From Aestuariibaculum suncheonense (GTDB taxonomy: Bacteria; Bacteroidota; Bacteroidia; Flavobacteriales; Flavobacteriaceae), in assembly GCF_014596935.1 (NCBI RefSeq), contig NZ_JACVXC010000001.1, forward strand, positions 678,783 to 742,782: a stretch of DNA of 64,000 nucleotides. Direction: 5' to 3'. A program made the position numbers and the translations under genes. Below are positions 53,240 through 62,494 of this stretch, piece by piece (the first letter of the stretch is position 1; the number at the start of each line of letters is the position of its first letter). A model generated the notes under the pieces. It saw nothing but the letters and a program-made list of their open reading frames with translations. It ran no database searches and was not told where the DNA came from.

Positions 53240-55168
53240 ATGATTAAGAGTAGTACAGACAAAGCTACAGGATTTGAAAAACGTTTTGAAAATGTAGATA
53301 CTGTAGTTTTCGAAGATTCATTAGCAGCATCAAAAGCAGTTGCTAAAGAAATAGCAGAGCTTATTAAGCTGAAGCAATCGAAGAATGAAAATTGTATTTT
53401 AGGATTGGCAACAGGATCAACTCCAAAAGGCTTATATGCCGAGTTGGTACGATTACACAAGGAAGAAGGCTTAAGTTTTAAAAACGTGATTAGTTTCAAT
53501 TTGGATGAATATTATCCAATGGAGCCAGATTCAGTTTTTAGTTATGTGCGCTTCATGAAGGAGTTATTGTTTAATCAAGTTGATATCTTACCAGAAAACA
53601 TTCATATTCCAGACGGAACCTTATCTAAAGAAGAAATATCTGCGTATTGTAATGCTTACGAAGCAAAAATTGAAGCTTTAGGTGGTATCGATCTACAGAT
53701 TTTAGGTATTGGGGGTAACGGGCATATCGGATTTAACGAATCAGGATCTTTACAAAACTCTAAAACCCGATTGGTAGCTTTAGATCACATCACACGTGTG
53801 GCAGCCAGTAAAGATTTTGGAGGTTTAGATAAAACACCTAGAACAGCGATTACGCTTGGAGTTAAAAAAATCATGGAAGCGAAGCGCGTGGTTTTAATGG
53901 CTTGGGGTGAAGGTAAATCGAATATTATTAAAGCTTCGGTTGAAGGGCCTGTAACAAATCAGGTTCCGGCATCGTTCTTACAAGAACACCGTAACGCTAC
54001 ATTTGTAATTGATAAGAGTGCATCTTCAAAATTAACGCGTATCGATACGCCTTGGTTGGTAGAGAAAGTAGAGTGGACTGATAAAATGGCTAGAAAAGCT
54101 GTGTTAGGGTTGGCTTTGCACTTAAAGAAACCAATTTTAATGTTGACAGATGCGGATTATATCGAAAACGGAATGAGCGATTTATTAGCTGATTCAGGTC
54201 CGGCTTACGATATCAATATTAATATTTTCAATAAAGTACAGCAAACCATTACTGGTTGGCCAGGAGGAAAGCCAAATGCCGATGACAGCAAACGTCCTGA
54301 ACGTGCTGAACCAGCTAGAAAGCGTGTGTTAATTTTCTCTCCACATCCAGATGATGATATCATTAGTATGGGAGGAACATTCAAGCGTTTACAAGAACAG
54401 GGTCATGACGTGCATGTAGCGTACCAGACATCAGGAAACATTGCGGTTGCTGATGATGAAGCCCTTCGTTTTGCTGCTTTCGTTTGTGATTACAATGAAA
54501 AATTCGGAATTGAAAGTCCGGAAGCCAATGCGATTTATGAAAAAGCAGTTGACTTCTTAAAGAATAAAAAAGACAGTGAGATTGATATTCCAGAGGTACG
54601 TTATATAAAAGGAATTATAAGAAAAGGAGAAGCCCGTGCAACAAGTCACTTTGTTGGATTGAAAGATGAGAATATCCACTTCATGGAATTACCGTTTTAC
54701 GAAACTGGTACTATTGAAAAGAAACCTATTGGAGAGGAAGATATAAAAATCACGATGGATCTTATCGAGAAAATTCAGCCGCATCAAATTTATGCAGCAG
54801 GTGATTTAGCCGATCCTCACGGAACTCATAAAGTGTGTTTAGATGCCATTTTTGAATCGGTAAAACGCTTGAAAGAAAAACCATTTATGGCAGACTGCTG
54901 GGTATGGTTATACCGCGGAGCATGGCAAGAATGGGGTATCGACGAAATAGAAATGGCTGTGCCAATGAGTCCGGGACAGGTATTAGAAAAACGTCACGGA
55001 ATCTTCAAACACCAGTCGCAAAAAGACGGTGTGGTTTTCCAAGGAAGTGATAGTAGAGAGTTCTGGCAACGTGCCGAGGACAGAAACCGTGAAACAGCAG
55101 AATTATACCATCAGTTAGGTTTAGCGCATTATGCCGCTATGGAAGCCTTTGTAAGATGGATATTCTAA
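53240..55168 (+). CDS. nagB: glucosamine-6-phosphate deaminase fused to LmbE/PIG-L deacetylase domain
   Basis: I choose the ATG at 53240 (MIKSSTDKATGFEKRF), since the preceding frame starts inside the previous gene. The 642-residue protein has an N-terminal NagB isomerase (~1-260: LGLATGSTPKGLYAEL, FNLDEYYPM, ILGIGGNGHIGFNESGS). The linker holds WPGGKPN. A C-terminal LmbE/PIG-L domain (~370-600) has the zinc motif FSPHPDDDIISMGG and HGTHK. NagB turns glucosamine-6-P into fructose-6-P and ammonia; the second domain could remove the acetyl group. No separate NagA is seen, so this may substitute. Confidence 0.9.
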   Translation: MIKSSTDKATGFEKRFENVDTVVFEDSLAASKAVAKEIAELIKLKQSKNENCILGLATGSTPKGLYAELVRLHKEEGLSFKNVISFNLDEYYPMEPDSVFSYVRFMKELLFNQVDILPENIHIPDGTLSKEEISAYCNAYEAKIEALGGIDLQILGIGGNGHIGFNESGSLQNSKTRLVALDHITRVAASKDFGGLDKTPRTAITLGVKKIMEAKRVVLMAWGEGKSNIIKASVEGPVTNQVPASFLQEHRNATFVIDKSASSKLTRIDTPWLVEKVEWTDKMARKAVLGLALHLKKPILMLTDADYIENGMSDLLADSGPAYDININIFNKVQQTITGWPGGKPNADDSKRPERAEPARKRVLIFSPHPDDDIISMGGTFKRLQEQGHDVHVAYQTSGNIAVADDEALRFAAFVCDYNEKFGIESPEANAIYEKAVDFLKNKKDSEIDIPEVRYIKGIIRKGEARATSHFVGLKDENIHFMELPFYETGTIEKKPIGEEDIKITMDLIEKIQPHQIYAAGDLADPHGTHKVCLDAIFESVKRLKEKPFMADCWVWLYRGAWQEWGIDEIEMAVPMSPGQVLEKRHGIFKHQSQKDGVVFQGSDSREFWQRAEDRNRETAELYHQLGLAHYAAMEAFVRWIF

Positions 55169-55179
55169 TTATACAATAA

Positions 55180-55509
55180 ATGCTAACATTGAATACAAAC
55201 ACTAAAACTAAGCCATCCAATTTCCAAATACGGGAAATTGCATCAGTAGATAGTAAGATAGCCTATTGTAGGTTTTTAAATTGGGTTATTGGTGAATTTG
55301 ATTTATTCCTTAAGAACGAAGAATCAGAAGCATTGAAAGTGTTTTTTCCTAATGGATGGTTTAGTATTAGTTGTTTTCAAAATGTTGAGAACAAATTGAA
55401 TGTAGCATTACAAGTGGAAGGTCAGTCGGAAGCGACTTGCCAGAGTATGATGAAACACATCAAGCGTATTCATAAGCATGTATGCGAGTTTCATGATCAC
55501 CAAGCTTAA
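55180..55509 (+). CDS. small protein of unknown function in the amino-sugar operon
   Basis: The 109 residues (MLTLNTNTKTKPSNFQIREI ... AYCRFLNWVIGEFDLFLKNEESEALKVFFPNGWFSISCFQNVENKLNVALQVEGQSEAT) are soluble, with no signal peptide or membrane helix, and are not recognised. It starts 11 nt after the nagB stop and ends 14 nt before the glmM start, so it is certainly in the operon. It might be an accessory or regulator. Confidence 0.6.
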   Translation: MLTLNTNTKTKPSNFQIREIASVDSKIAYCRFLNWVIGEFDLFLKNEESEALKVFFPNGWFSISCFQNVENKLNVALQVEGQSEATCQSMMKHIKRIHKHVCEFHDHQA

Positions 55510-55522
55510 AAAGAAACACACA

Positions 55523-56908
55523 ATGACATTAATAAAATCAATCTCAGGGATTCGCGGAACTATTGGAGGAAGTGTAGGTGATAATTTAACCCCTGTAGAT
55601 GCTGTGAAATTTGCCGCTGCCTATGGTATGTGGTTGAAAGATCAGAATTCAGCTAAAGACCTAACTGTTGTTATAGGTCGAGATGCCAGAATTTCCGGAG
55701 CGATGATAAGTACTCTAGTGAGTCAAACCTTAATAGGCTTGGGTATAAACGTGAAGAACATAGGTTTATCAACAACGCCAACGGTTGAAGTTGCCGTGCC
55801 TTTGGAAGGTGCTGACGGAGGAATCATAATTACAGCTAGTCATAACCCGAAACAATGGAATGCTCTTAAATTATTGAATAGTAAAGGAGAGTTTTTAGAT
55901 GGTGTTGAAGGTGCTAAAATTCTAAAAGTAGCCGACGAAGATGCCTATACTTTTGCAGAAGTTGATAATCTAGGCCAGTATTCTGAAGTGGAAGGTTATA
56001 TTGAAAAGCACATTGACGAAGTTTTAAAATTGAAATTAGTCGATGTTGAAGCAATTAAGCAAGCCGGTTATAAAGTGGTGGTAGATGCAGTGAATTCAAC
56101 TGGAGGCATTGCGATTCCGGCTTTATTAGAGCGTTTGGGAGTTGAGTGTGTTAAATTGTATTGTGAACCAAACGGACAATTTCCACATAATCCAGAACCG
56201 TTGAAAGAACATTTAACCGATATCTCAAAATTGGTGGTTGAAGAACAAGCTGATTTTGGAATTGTAGTTGATCCGGACGTGGATAGACTAGCACTTATTT
56301 GTGAAGATGGTTCTATGTTTGGCGAAGAATATACTTTGGTAGCCTGTGCCGATTATGTTTTAGGACAATTGAAAGGCGGTAATACCGTGTCCAATTTATC
56401 ATCGTCAAGAGCTTTAAGAGATATAACTGAAAAGCACGGGGGGAACTATTCAGCAAGTGCCGTAGGCGAAGTGAATGTAGTTATCCAAATGAAATCCGTT
56501 AATGCTGTAATTGGTGGTGAAGGTAACGGTGGAATTATTTATCCAGATTCACATTTCGGAAGAGATTCTCTGGTTGGGGTAGCATTGTTTTTATCGCATT
56601 TGGCTCATCAAAAAATCTCTTGTAAGGCTTTGCGTGATTCTTATCCAAATTACTTTATGAGTAAGAAAAAAATAGAGTTAACACCTACTATAAATGTCGA
56701 TGCTATTTTAGAACAAATGGCAGAAAAATATAAAAGTGAAGCCGTGAATACCATTGATGGTGTAAAGATTGATTTCGAAACCCAATGGGTACACCTTCGA
56801 AAATCGAATACCGAACCGATTGTCAGAATTTATACTGAAAGTACTTCTCAGGAAAGTGCCAATCAGTTAGCTGATACCATAATTGAAGAAATAAAAGCTT
56901 TACTATAA
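55523..56908 (+). CDS. glmM: phosphoglucosamine mutase
   Basis: I choose the ATG at 55523 (MTLIKSISGIRGTIGG), with the alpha-D-phosphohexomutase start motif SGIRGTIGG. The 461-residue enzyme has the phosphoserine loop IIITASHNPKQWNALK (Ser106), the metal loop VDPDVDRLALI and the sugar loop GGEGNGGIIYP; RKSNTEPIVRIYTES binds phosphate. It interconverts glucosamine-6-P and glucosamine-1-P. The GlmM assignment rests on fold and context; another hexose mutase is possible. Confidence 0.88.
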   Translation: MTLIKSISGIRGTIGGSVGDNLTPVDAVKFAAAYGMWLKDQNSAKDLTVVIGRDARISGAMISTLVSQTLIGLGINVKNIGLSTTPTVEVAVPLEGADGGIIITASHNPKQWNALKLLNSKGEFLDGVEGAKILKVADEDAYTFAEVDNLGQYSEVEGYIEKHIDEVLKLKLVDVEAIKQAGYKVVVDAVNSTGGIAIPALLERLGVECVKLYCEPNGQFPHNPEPLKEHLTDISKLVVEEQADFGIVVDPDVDRLALICEDGSMFGEEYTLVACADYVLGQLKGGNTVSNLSSSRALRDITEKHGGNYSASAVGEVNVVIQMKSVNAVIGGEGNGGIIYPDSHFGRDSLVGVALFLSHLAHQKISCKALRDSYPNYFMSKKKIELTPTINVDAILEQMAEKYKSEAVNTIDGVKIDFETQWVHLRKSNTEPIVRIYTESTSQESANQLADTIIEEIKALL

Positions 56909-56933
56909 GGTTTTATTTAAGTGTTATTAATTC

Positions 56934-56962
56934 AGGTTCTTCTTTTAGAAGGACCTTTTTTT
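56934..56962 (+). terminator. intrinsic terminator of the amino-sugar operon
   Basis: AGGTTCTTCT pairs with AGAAGGACCT (one G-U pair) and is followed by seven Ts, 25 nt after the glmM stop. Confidence 0.75.
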
Positions 56963-56990
56963 AGGAATTTTAGACATAGATTAGGTAAAT

Positions 56991-57028
56991 AAAACCAAAG
57001 CCCAAATACATAATGTGTCTGGGCTTTG
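56991..57028 (-). terminator. intrinsic terminator of the GH2 gene
   Basis: CAAAGCCCA / TGGGCTTTG stem with a 15-nt loop, T-rich beyond on the minus strand. It lies 19 nt past the GH2 stop. Confidence 0.7.
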
Positions 57029-57046
57029 TTGTAAAAAGGAAATAGT

Positions 57047-60000
57047 TTACTCATTTTCTAAAACAATTTGTCTTATCATTAGGTTTTTACCACTTGTGGC
57101 TTGAGTTTTTAAAATAAGTTTTCCATCGTTACTGTCTTCTCGCATCACATGAAATTTAATCCATTTTCCACCATTTTCATTGTGTTTTTCTAAATGTACT
57201 TTTCGACCTTCAAATTCTACATAACCTTCTCTACTCTGTTTGTTCCAATCGTCAAATAAAACATAAAAGCTACCAAGAATACCTTCAGGACAATTAAGGG
57301 TAATGGTCATTTCTTCTCCATGCCATGCAGATCCTTCTTTGTCTTTCCAAGATCCATCCGCTTTAACTTGATAGGTTACATCTTTTTGAACAAGAATTTG
57401 ATCCTGTTCTATTTTCCAGGCTACATTTTCATTTTGTGTGTTTAGGTTTTGTGCGGCTTTTATCTGTAAAATAGCATCTTTAAAATCACCTTCAACGGTA
57501 ATGTTTTCAGCTGTTGGGATAAATGGAAGCATCGTTTTTAACGATTCAATATCCATTGAAAGTGTAGGGTTGAAATCCTTAGAATTCATATATTCTTTTA
57601 AGCTGTATTCAAGTTGTCTTGCTACTGGTAGATCTTTATTAGTAATATTGAAACCGCAAACTAATAGATTACCTTTTCCAACTTTTAATTCAAAAATAGC
57701 GCCTTCTTTGTTGTTTCTGTGAAAATCATCAATAACCTGAGCAATAGGTTTGTAGTCCTTTGGTGTTTGGTTTAAAATAAAACCTTTTGAATCTTTCATA
57801 ATTGTTTCCCATTGCCAATCGCTATGGTATTGCGTAGTAAAATGTTTAAAAGCCGGATGTTTGTCTTTTAAAAGTAAACCAATATTGGTTTTTCCTTGAC
57901 CTGGGAAAAAGGTTAAAGACCAGTATAGTGGCGTAAAATTTAAACTCACACTATTATCTTCTGTTCCTAGACGATTTGCCAGTAATAAAACATTTTTACC
58001 AGATTTAAGAGCTTCGATTGTTTTATCGTCTAAAGTTTCCCTTACCAAAATGTTTTTTGAAGCGGCTTCTGGCAACGTTGTTGGATACACCCAAATATTC
58101 CATTCGTTATTAAAACTGGTATTTTCTAAAGAAACCGAAATGATTAATCGCTGAGCTTTTGATATGGCGTTTAGCGGCATAGAAATTGTTCCTGCATCGA
58201 TAAGGCTCCCAACCGATAAGTTGTTTACAGCCCATTTTTCTTTTTTAATAACTTCCCCTGATTCAGTTTTTATTTCGGTAATTAAGTTTCCTGAGCTAAT
58301 TGGGAATTGACCAAAATGAGATAATTGAATGCCTGCTTTTAACGTTTCGTTATTTGTCCAGACAAATTTTTCTAATCGAAGTAATGGTGTTGTTTCGTTA
58401 AAATGCGATTTAAATTTTTCAGGAGTAGTGATGCCTTTACTTTCCCAATGGGCATCTAGCCAGCCAATTAAAGCCTCGCCCTGACCTTGATAATCCTGCA
58501 TGCTCAATAATTGAACCCCGGCACAACTTTTTGTTCTTAAAAAAGATTCGGTTTCGTACTTGTACATAATTTGATTTAATGCTCCTGAAGCCATTTTAAA
58601 GTCATCTGCCTGATCGGCAATACCGTTTTTTTCAGCCATAGCTTTAAATTCTTCAAAGTTTCTGGCTTTAAGTACGCCTTTGTATTTGTCAATTTCACTC
58701 CACGACGGGTAAACAGGCCACTGACCAATTTCGTGAGCAATAATCGGGATATTCATTTGGCTGTAAGTATCTTCAAAATCCCAATCGGTGTGTGGGCCAT
58801 TTAATCCTCGTGTTTTTCCAATGCCTTGAATATAATGGGTAGCCATATAATCGTCTACTTCGGTAACTTTTCTAGCTGTTGACACAGAATAAAGCCTGCG
58901 GTTGTCTTTTTCTTTTAAGGCTTTAACCCATTGTTTCATAACGTCGAAATCTGAATTTCCAAGCTCATTACCAATACAAAACATTGTAAATGAAGGGTTG
59001 TTTCCATAAAAATCAACTACGCGGTTCATTTCTTTAATAACGAATTGATCTCTTTTTGGGTCTTTTCCTAAGCCTTGAGGGAAACCTTTTGTGTTCATTT
59101 CCGGACGACCACGTTCTGTATTATCTACGCTCATCCACCAGTCTATCCATATAGAAGCTTCGGCCTGAAGATAAATTCCAACCCGGTTAGCGGCTTTAAA
59201 AGCAGCTTCGGGAGGACACCAGGAGTGAAATCTGGCATGGTTTAAACCGTAGGATTTATAGATTTTGAAAATTTTCTCCCAATCTTCAACTTTTGTTGAT
59301 GGATAACCTGTTAGAGGAAAGTGCACACAGTCTAAATTACCACGTAAAAAAACTGGAGAATTATTAATAACAATGTGTGTACTATTATGGCCAATTTTTA
59401 CATATCCAAATTCGGTAAACTGTGTGTCTTCATATTTTTTTGTTTTTATGGTTGTTGATAATATGTAGACTGTTGGGTTGAATTCATTCCATTTTTTTAG
59501 TGAGCCATTTAGGTTTATGCTTATCTCTTTTTTGTTTTCTCCGATGTTTGATGTGAATGAAGTTTCAAAAGATTTTACAATGTCAGATTTTCCCAGTTCA
59601 CGAATTTCGAATGTGATATTTGTTTTTTCATTTTTAGCAGAAACAAAACTGGTTTCAATATTCAATTTATCATTATCAATGTCCGAAAATGTTCTGATTT
59701 GTTCAATATGAGTTGGGTCTTTAGCAGTTAATTCCATACGGCCAACAATGCCGTTCCAAATACTTTGGGTGTATTCGCCATAAGCATGACCTTTGTCTCC
59801 AATATTATGAATTGTATCGTTATTAACTTCAATGGTTATGCGGTGTTTACCGGGGTCTATATTTCCAAGGTTATGAATATGAGGTGTGCCCAGTGCATCT
59901 TTAGTACTTAATTCGTTGCCATCAATAAACACTTTAGATTCCCATAATACACGTTCAAGAAGTAACTGAATTTGTTTGTTTTTCCAGTTTTTCGGGATTT

Positions 60001-60280
60001 CAATATCTCTTTCAAAAGTAGCGATACCTAAATATTTATATTCAGGCGTTAATACACCAAAATCGGAGCCAATAGTTTGAAGACCGTAACCTTGCTGAGC
60101 TAATGAGGATGGTAAATTAATTGAGCCTTCTCGTTTGTATATAGTAGTGTTCTCAATATTAGGTTTCTGTTTATTTAGCGAAACATGCCATAGTCCAGAA
60201 AGATTGATGGTATTATTCTGAGCGGTAAGTATTGTGACTTTAAAAATGAAAAGAGCTACAATAATAAGAGATTTGTACAT
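57047..60280 (-). CDS. secreted glycoside hydrolase family 2 enzyme
   Basis: The 1077-residue protein has a signal peptide (1-20, ILTAQ). The GH2 order follows: sugar-binding jelly roll (~30-190), Ig-like domain (~200-290) and TIM barrel (~295-600). Barrel residues include LRGNLDCVHFPLTGYPS, RFHSWCPPEAAF, the acid/base Glu in FCIGNELG (~440) and the nucleophile region IIAHEIGQWPVYP (~525). A C-terminal ~450-residue extension is of unknown fold. GH2 covers beta-galactosidases, glucuronidases and mannosidases; substrate is not readable. It is convergent with the amino-sugar operon and lies alone. Confidence 0.88.
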   Translation of the reverse strand: MYKSLIIVALFIFKVTILTAQNNTINLSGLWHVSLNKQKPNIENTTIYKREGSINLPSSLAQQGYGLQTIGSDFGVLTPEYKYLGIATFERDIEIPKNWKNKQIQLLLERVLWESKVFIDGNELSTKDALGTPHIHNLGNIDPGKHRITIEVNNDTIHNIGDKGHAYGEYTQSIWNGIVGRMELTAKDPTHIEQIRTFSDIDNDKLNIETSFVSAKNEKTNITFEIRELGKSDIVKSFETSFTSNIGENKKEISINLNGSLKKWNEFNPTVYILSTTIKTKKYEDTQFTEFGYVKIGHNSTHIVINNSPVFLRGNLDCVHFPLTGYPSTKVEDWEKIFKIYKSYGLNHARFHSWCPPEAAFKAANRVGIYLQAEASIWIDWWMSVDNTERGRPEMNTKGFPQGLGKDPKRDQFVIKEMNRVVDFYGNNPSFTMFCIGNELGNSDFDVMKQWVKALKEKDNRRLYSVSTARKVTEVDDYMATHYIQGIGKTRGLNGPHTDWDFEDTYSQMNIPIIAHEIGQWPVYPSWSEIDKYKGVLKARNFEEFKAMAEKNGIADQADDFKMASGALNQIMYKYETESFLRTKSCAGVQLLSMQDYQGQGEALIGWLDAHWESKGITTPEKFKSHFNETTPLLRLEKFVWTNNETLKAGIQLSHFGQFPISSGNLITEIKTESGEVIKKEKWAVNNLSVGSLIDAGTISMPLNAISKAQRLIISVSLENTSFNNEWNIWVYPTTLPEAASKNILVRETLDDKTIEALKSGKNVLLLANRLGTEDNSVSLNFTPLYWSLTFFPGQGKTNIGLLLKDKHPAFKHFTTQYHSDWQWETIMKDSKGFILNQTPKDYKPIAQVIDDFHRNNKEGAIFELKVGKGNLLVCGFNITNKDLPVARQLEYSLKEYMNSKDFNPTLSMDIESLKTMLPFIPTAENITVEGDFKDAILQIKAAQNLNTQNENVAWKIEQDQILVQKDVTYQVKADGSWKDKEGSAWHGEEMTITLNCPEGILGSFYVLFDDWNKQSREGYVEFEGRKVHLEKHNENGGKWIKFHVMREDSNDGKLILKTQATSGKNLMIRQIVLENE

Positions 60281-60344
60281 TTTGAAATAAAATACAGGGG
60301 TTAATAGAAAATTAAATTTTTCGTAATATATAGCAGTTGGTTTA

Positions 60345-60653
60345 TCAAAGCAATGGATTATTAATGTTTTTTGTGATTAAAATACTTTTCATTTCTCTGG
60401 AGCCATTAGATTTTTTGTAATGTATTGAAAAGAGTTTTGTTTTTTTAAAACTGTATTTTGCTAATTCAGATTTAATATTTTCTAAATTGTGGTAGTAAAA
60501 ATACACACGATCACCAGTACAGCTCGAAATATATCCAGATTTCCTGTAATCTTGAGTAACAAAACTTGAATACAGCAATCCTTTTGGGTTCAGCAGACAT
60601 TTACAATTTGAGATAAGTATAGAAGAGTCTGAGATTTTTTGATATTCATCCAT
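60345..60653 (-). pseudogene. fragment of a class I SAM-dependent methyltransferase
   Basis: The 102-residue frame matches the C-terminal third of small Bacteroidota methyltransferases: LNPKGLLYSSFVTQDY, then GDRVYFYYHNLENIKSELAKY, then a final strand LITK. The SAM-binding N-terminal half (glycine-rich loop) is absent. It begins 4 nt from the end of a decayed monooxygenase gene. I take it as a remnant; a functional short protein is less likely. Confidence 0.5.
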
Positions 60654-60656
60654 TGC

Positions 60657-60977
60657 TTATTTCTCAAATCCGTAATCGCGTTCTACTTTAGCGATTCTTG
60701 TTTTATAGGCTTTGTACCATTCCTGTTTGCCTCGATTTTGTGCGACCTGATGATCTAGATGGTTTTTCCAGTTTCGTATCGATTCTAAATCTTTCCAATA
60801 CGATACGGTAATACCTGTTTCGTTTTTGGCGGTTTCAATACCTTAAAAAACCGTCTTGTTCTTTGGCTAGGGTAACCATTAGTTCTGCCATTTTTTCATA
60901 ATCTTTGTTATTACCGGTTTTTATAGATGTAAATATTACGGTGTAATAGGGAGGTTTGGGGTGTTGGCTATTGTCAT
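60657..60977 (-). pseudogene. decayed antibiotic-biosynthesis-monooxygenase-like gene
   Basis: Two frames together make one ABM-type protein: first YYTVIFTSIKTGNNKDYEKM with AELMVTLAKEQDG, then after a +1 shift at the run TTTTTTAA (about 60845) IETAKNETGITVSYWKDLES ... WKNHLDHQVAQNRGKQEWYKAY. An ATG at 60977 is also out of frame with the coding part by one base. So the gene is disrupted in two places. Homologues oxidise or degrade small aromatics or are of unknown use. Confidence 0.65.
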
Positions 60978-60998
60978 GTAATAAAGTTAAGAAAAAAT

Positions 60999-61033
60999 AA
61001 AGCCTCGAAAAATTTTAAATTTTTCGAGGCTTA
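60999..61033. terminator. bidirectional hairpin terminator
   Basis: GCCTCGAAAAATTT pairs with its complement (AAATTTTTCGAGGC) with A and T runs on either side. It is next to the tRNA-end-like sequence at 61038-61050. Confidence 0.8.
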
Positions 61034-61037
61034 AAAG

Positions 61038-61050
61038 TGGAGTCGGAGAG
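61038..61050 (-). other. possible attachment site: tRNA 3'-end-like sequence
   Basis: On the minus strand CTCTCCGACTCCA looks like the 3' half of a T-stem, the acceptor strand and the discriminator A of a tRNA. No tRNA body follows. Such 3' ends are typical attL/attR cores for tyrosine recombinases, and an integrase gene begins about 190 nt to the right. I cannot name the tRNA. The evidence is only the pattern and position. Confidence 0.4.
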
Positions 61051-61150
61051 AGCATAGTTAAATCAAAATTGTGTTTTCGAAAAAATAAGTAAAACCGGCT
61101 TTAATGTTAGTTAAAATAGGGTTTTACGTGTTTTTGTTAATTATTTTAGA

Positions 61151-61180
61151 TTGAGTCGATTTGAGACGATTTGAATGATT
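61151..61180. repeat. 10-bp tandem repeat upstream of the integrase
   Basis: Three decamers TTGAGTCGAT, TTGAGACGAT and TTGAATGATT stand head to tail. In reverse complement the first two give ATCGACTCAA and ATCGTCTCAA, the same decamer family as the seven-unit array at 24788-24857. It may hold integrase arm-type or regulator sites. Confidence 0.65.
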
Positions 61181-61189
61181 TTTGGTTTT

Positions 61190-61222
61190 ACCGTACAACT
61201 ACCGTACAAAATCTTATATTTG
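61190..61222 (+). promoter_or_regulatory. integrase promoter with operator-like repeats
   Basis: ACCGTACAA occurs at 61190 and again at 61201, 11 bp apart; the inverted half TTGTAC follows at 61220. An exact -7 box TATATTTG lies at 61215-61222. So a repressor could bind across the promoter. A -33 box is not clear. Confidence 0.5.
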
Positions 61223-61241
61223 TACAGTTAAAATTTTGGTT

Positions 61242-62492
61242 ATGGCAACGGTTAATTTTTTATTTCGTTCAACAAAAGATAAAGCATGTCTTAACGTAAG
61301 ATTGCTATATCGACATAATGATAAAGATTATGTTTTTGGAGCTAAAACCAAATACGAAGTAGATAAGGAATACTGGAAAAAGCATCATAAGAAGAATTCC
61401 AGGGATATAATTGTAACCAATAAGCAGACAGAGGTTAATGCGGAATTAAATAAAATTCAGAATCATATTTTAAAAGCTTTTAATTCGGTAGAACCAGAAA
61501 ATGTAGATAAAGACTGGTTACAAACTCAAGTAGATCTCTATTATAACCCACCAAAAGAAGAAAAGATAATTCCTAAAAATTTAATTAACTATATTGATTT
61601 TTATATAGAATACCGTAAACATGAATTAAAGGATACATCTGTAAAGAAGTTTAAAGTGATTAAACATAAATTACAGAGGTTGGAAAAATATCGTAAAAAG
61701 CCAATACTAATAAAAGATATTAACGATAGTTTTAAAAACGAGTTTGTAGACTATTTAAAAAAGCAAAGTTATTCCCAAAATACAATGCAAAGGGAATTAG
61801 TGTTTATAAAGACTTTTTGTAAGCATGCTCGATTCTTAGGTTTAGAAACACATCCACAGTTAGATAGTTTGCGTTTAGATAGGCAGAAGGTTGAGAAGGT
61901 TTATTTAACTTTTGAAGAACTTGAAAAAATTGAAAAAATAGATAAATCCAAATTAACCGAAAGTTTAGAGAATGCCAAAGACTGGTTGATTATAAGTTGT
62001 TATACAGGGCAGCGTATTTCAGATTTTCTGAGGTTTACACACGAAATGGTTAGGATGGAAAAAGGTAAATACTTAATTGAATTTACTCAAAAGAAAACAG
62101 GGAAACTGATGACGGTTCCATTGCATCCAAAAGTTATTGAAATACTTGGAAAAAGAGATGGTAAGTTTCCGAAGCCAATTTCAGATCAAAAATACAATAA
62201 TTACATTAAAACTGTAGCTGAATTAGCTGAAATCAATCAATTGGTGCATGGAAGTAAGAAGGTCGAAACTAAACCTAAAAGCGGAATTTATCGAAAAAGG
62301 GTCGGATTATATAAGAAGTTTGAATTAGTTAGCAGTCATATCGGCCGCCGGTCTTTCGCAACCAATTTTTACGGGAGCATCCCAACGTCCTATTTGATTT
62401 ATGTGACAGGTCATAGTACAGAGGCTTTGTTTCTTAGTTATATAGGAAAAAGCAATAAGGATATAGCAATGGAATTAACAAAATATTTTTAA
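61242..62492 (+). CDS. tyrosine recombinase/integrase of an integrative element
   Basis: I choose the ATG at 61242 (MATVNFLFRSTKDKACLNVR), which begins the Bacteroidota arm-binding domain. The 416-residue protein has the SAM-like core-binding domain (~110-210). The catalytic domain carries Arg in CYTGQRISDFLRF, Lys in the beta-hairpin FTQKKTGKLM, SSHIGRRSFATNFY (His-x-x-Arg), VTGHSTEALFLSYIG (second His and, 10 residues on, the nucleophilic Tyr). Such enzymes insert elements, often at tRNA genes. Confidence 0.92.
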   Translation: MATVNFLFRSTKDKACLNVRLLYRHNDKDYVFGAKTKYEVDKEYWKKHHKKNSRDIIVTNKQTEVNAELNKIQNHILKAFNSVEPENVDKDWLQTQVDLYYNPPKEEKIIPKNLINYIDFYIEYRKHELKDTSVKKFKVIKHKLQRLEKYRKKPILIKDINDSFKNEFVDYLKKQSYSQNTMQRELVFIKTFCKHARFLGLETHPQLDSLRLDRQKVEKVYLTFEELEKIEKIDKSKLTESLENAKDWLIISCYTGQRISDFLRFTHEMVRMEKGKYLIEFTQKKTGKLMTVPLHPKVIEILGKRDGKFPKPISDQKYNNYIKTVAELAEINQLVHGSKKVETKPKSGIYRKRVGLYKKFELVSSHIGRRSFATNFYGSIPTSYLIYVTGHSTEALFLSYIGKSNKDIAMELTKYF

Positions 62493-62494
62493 AA

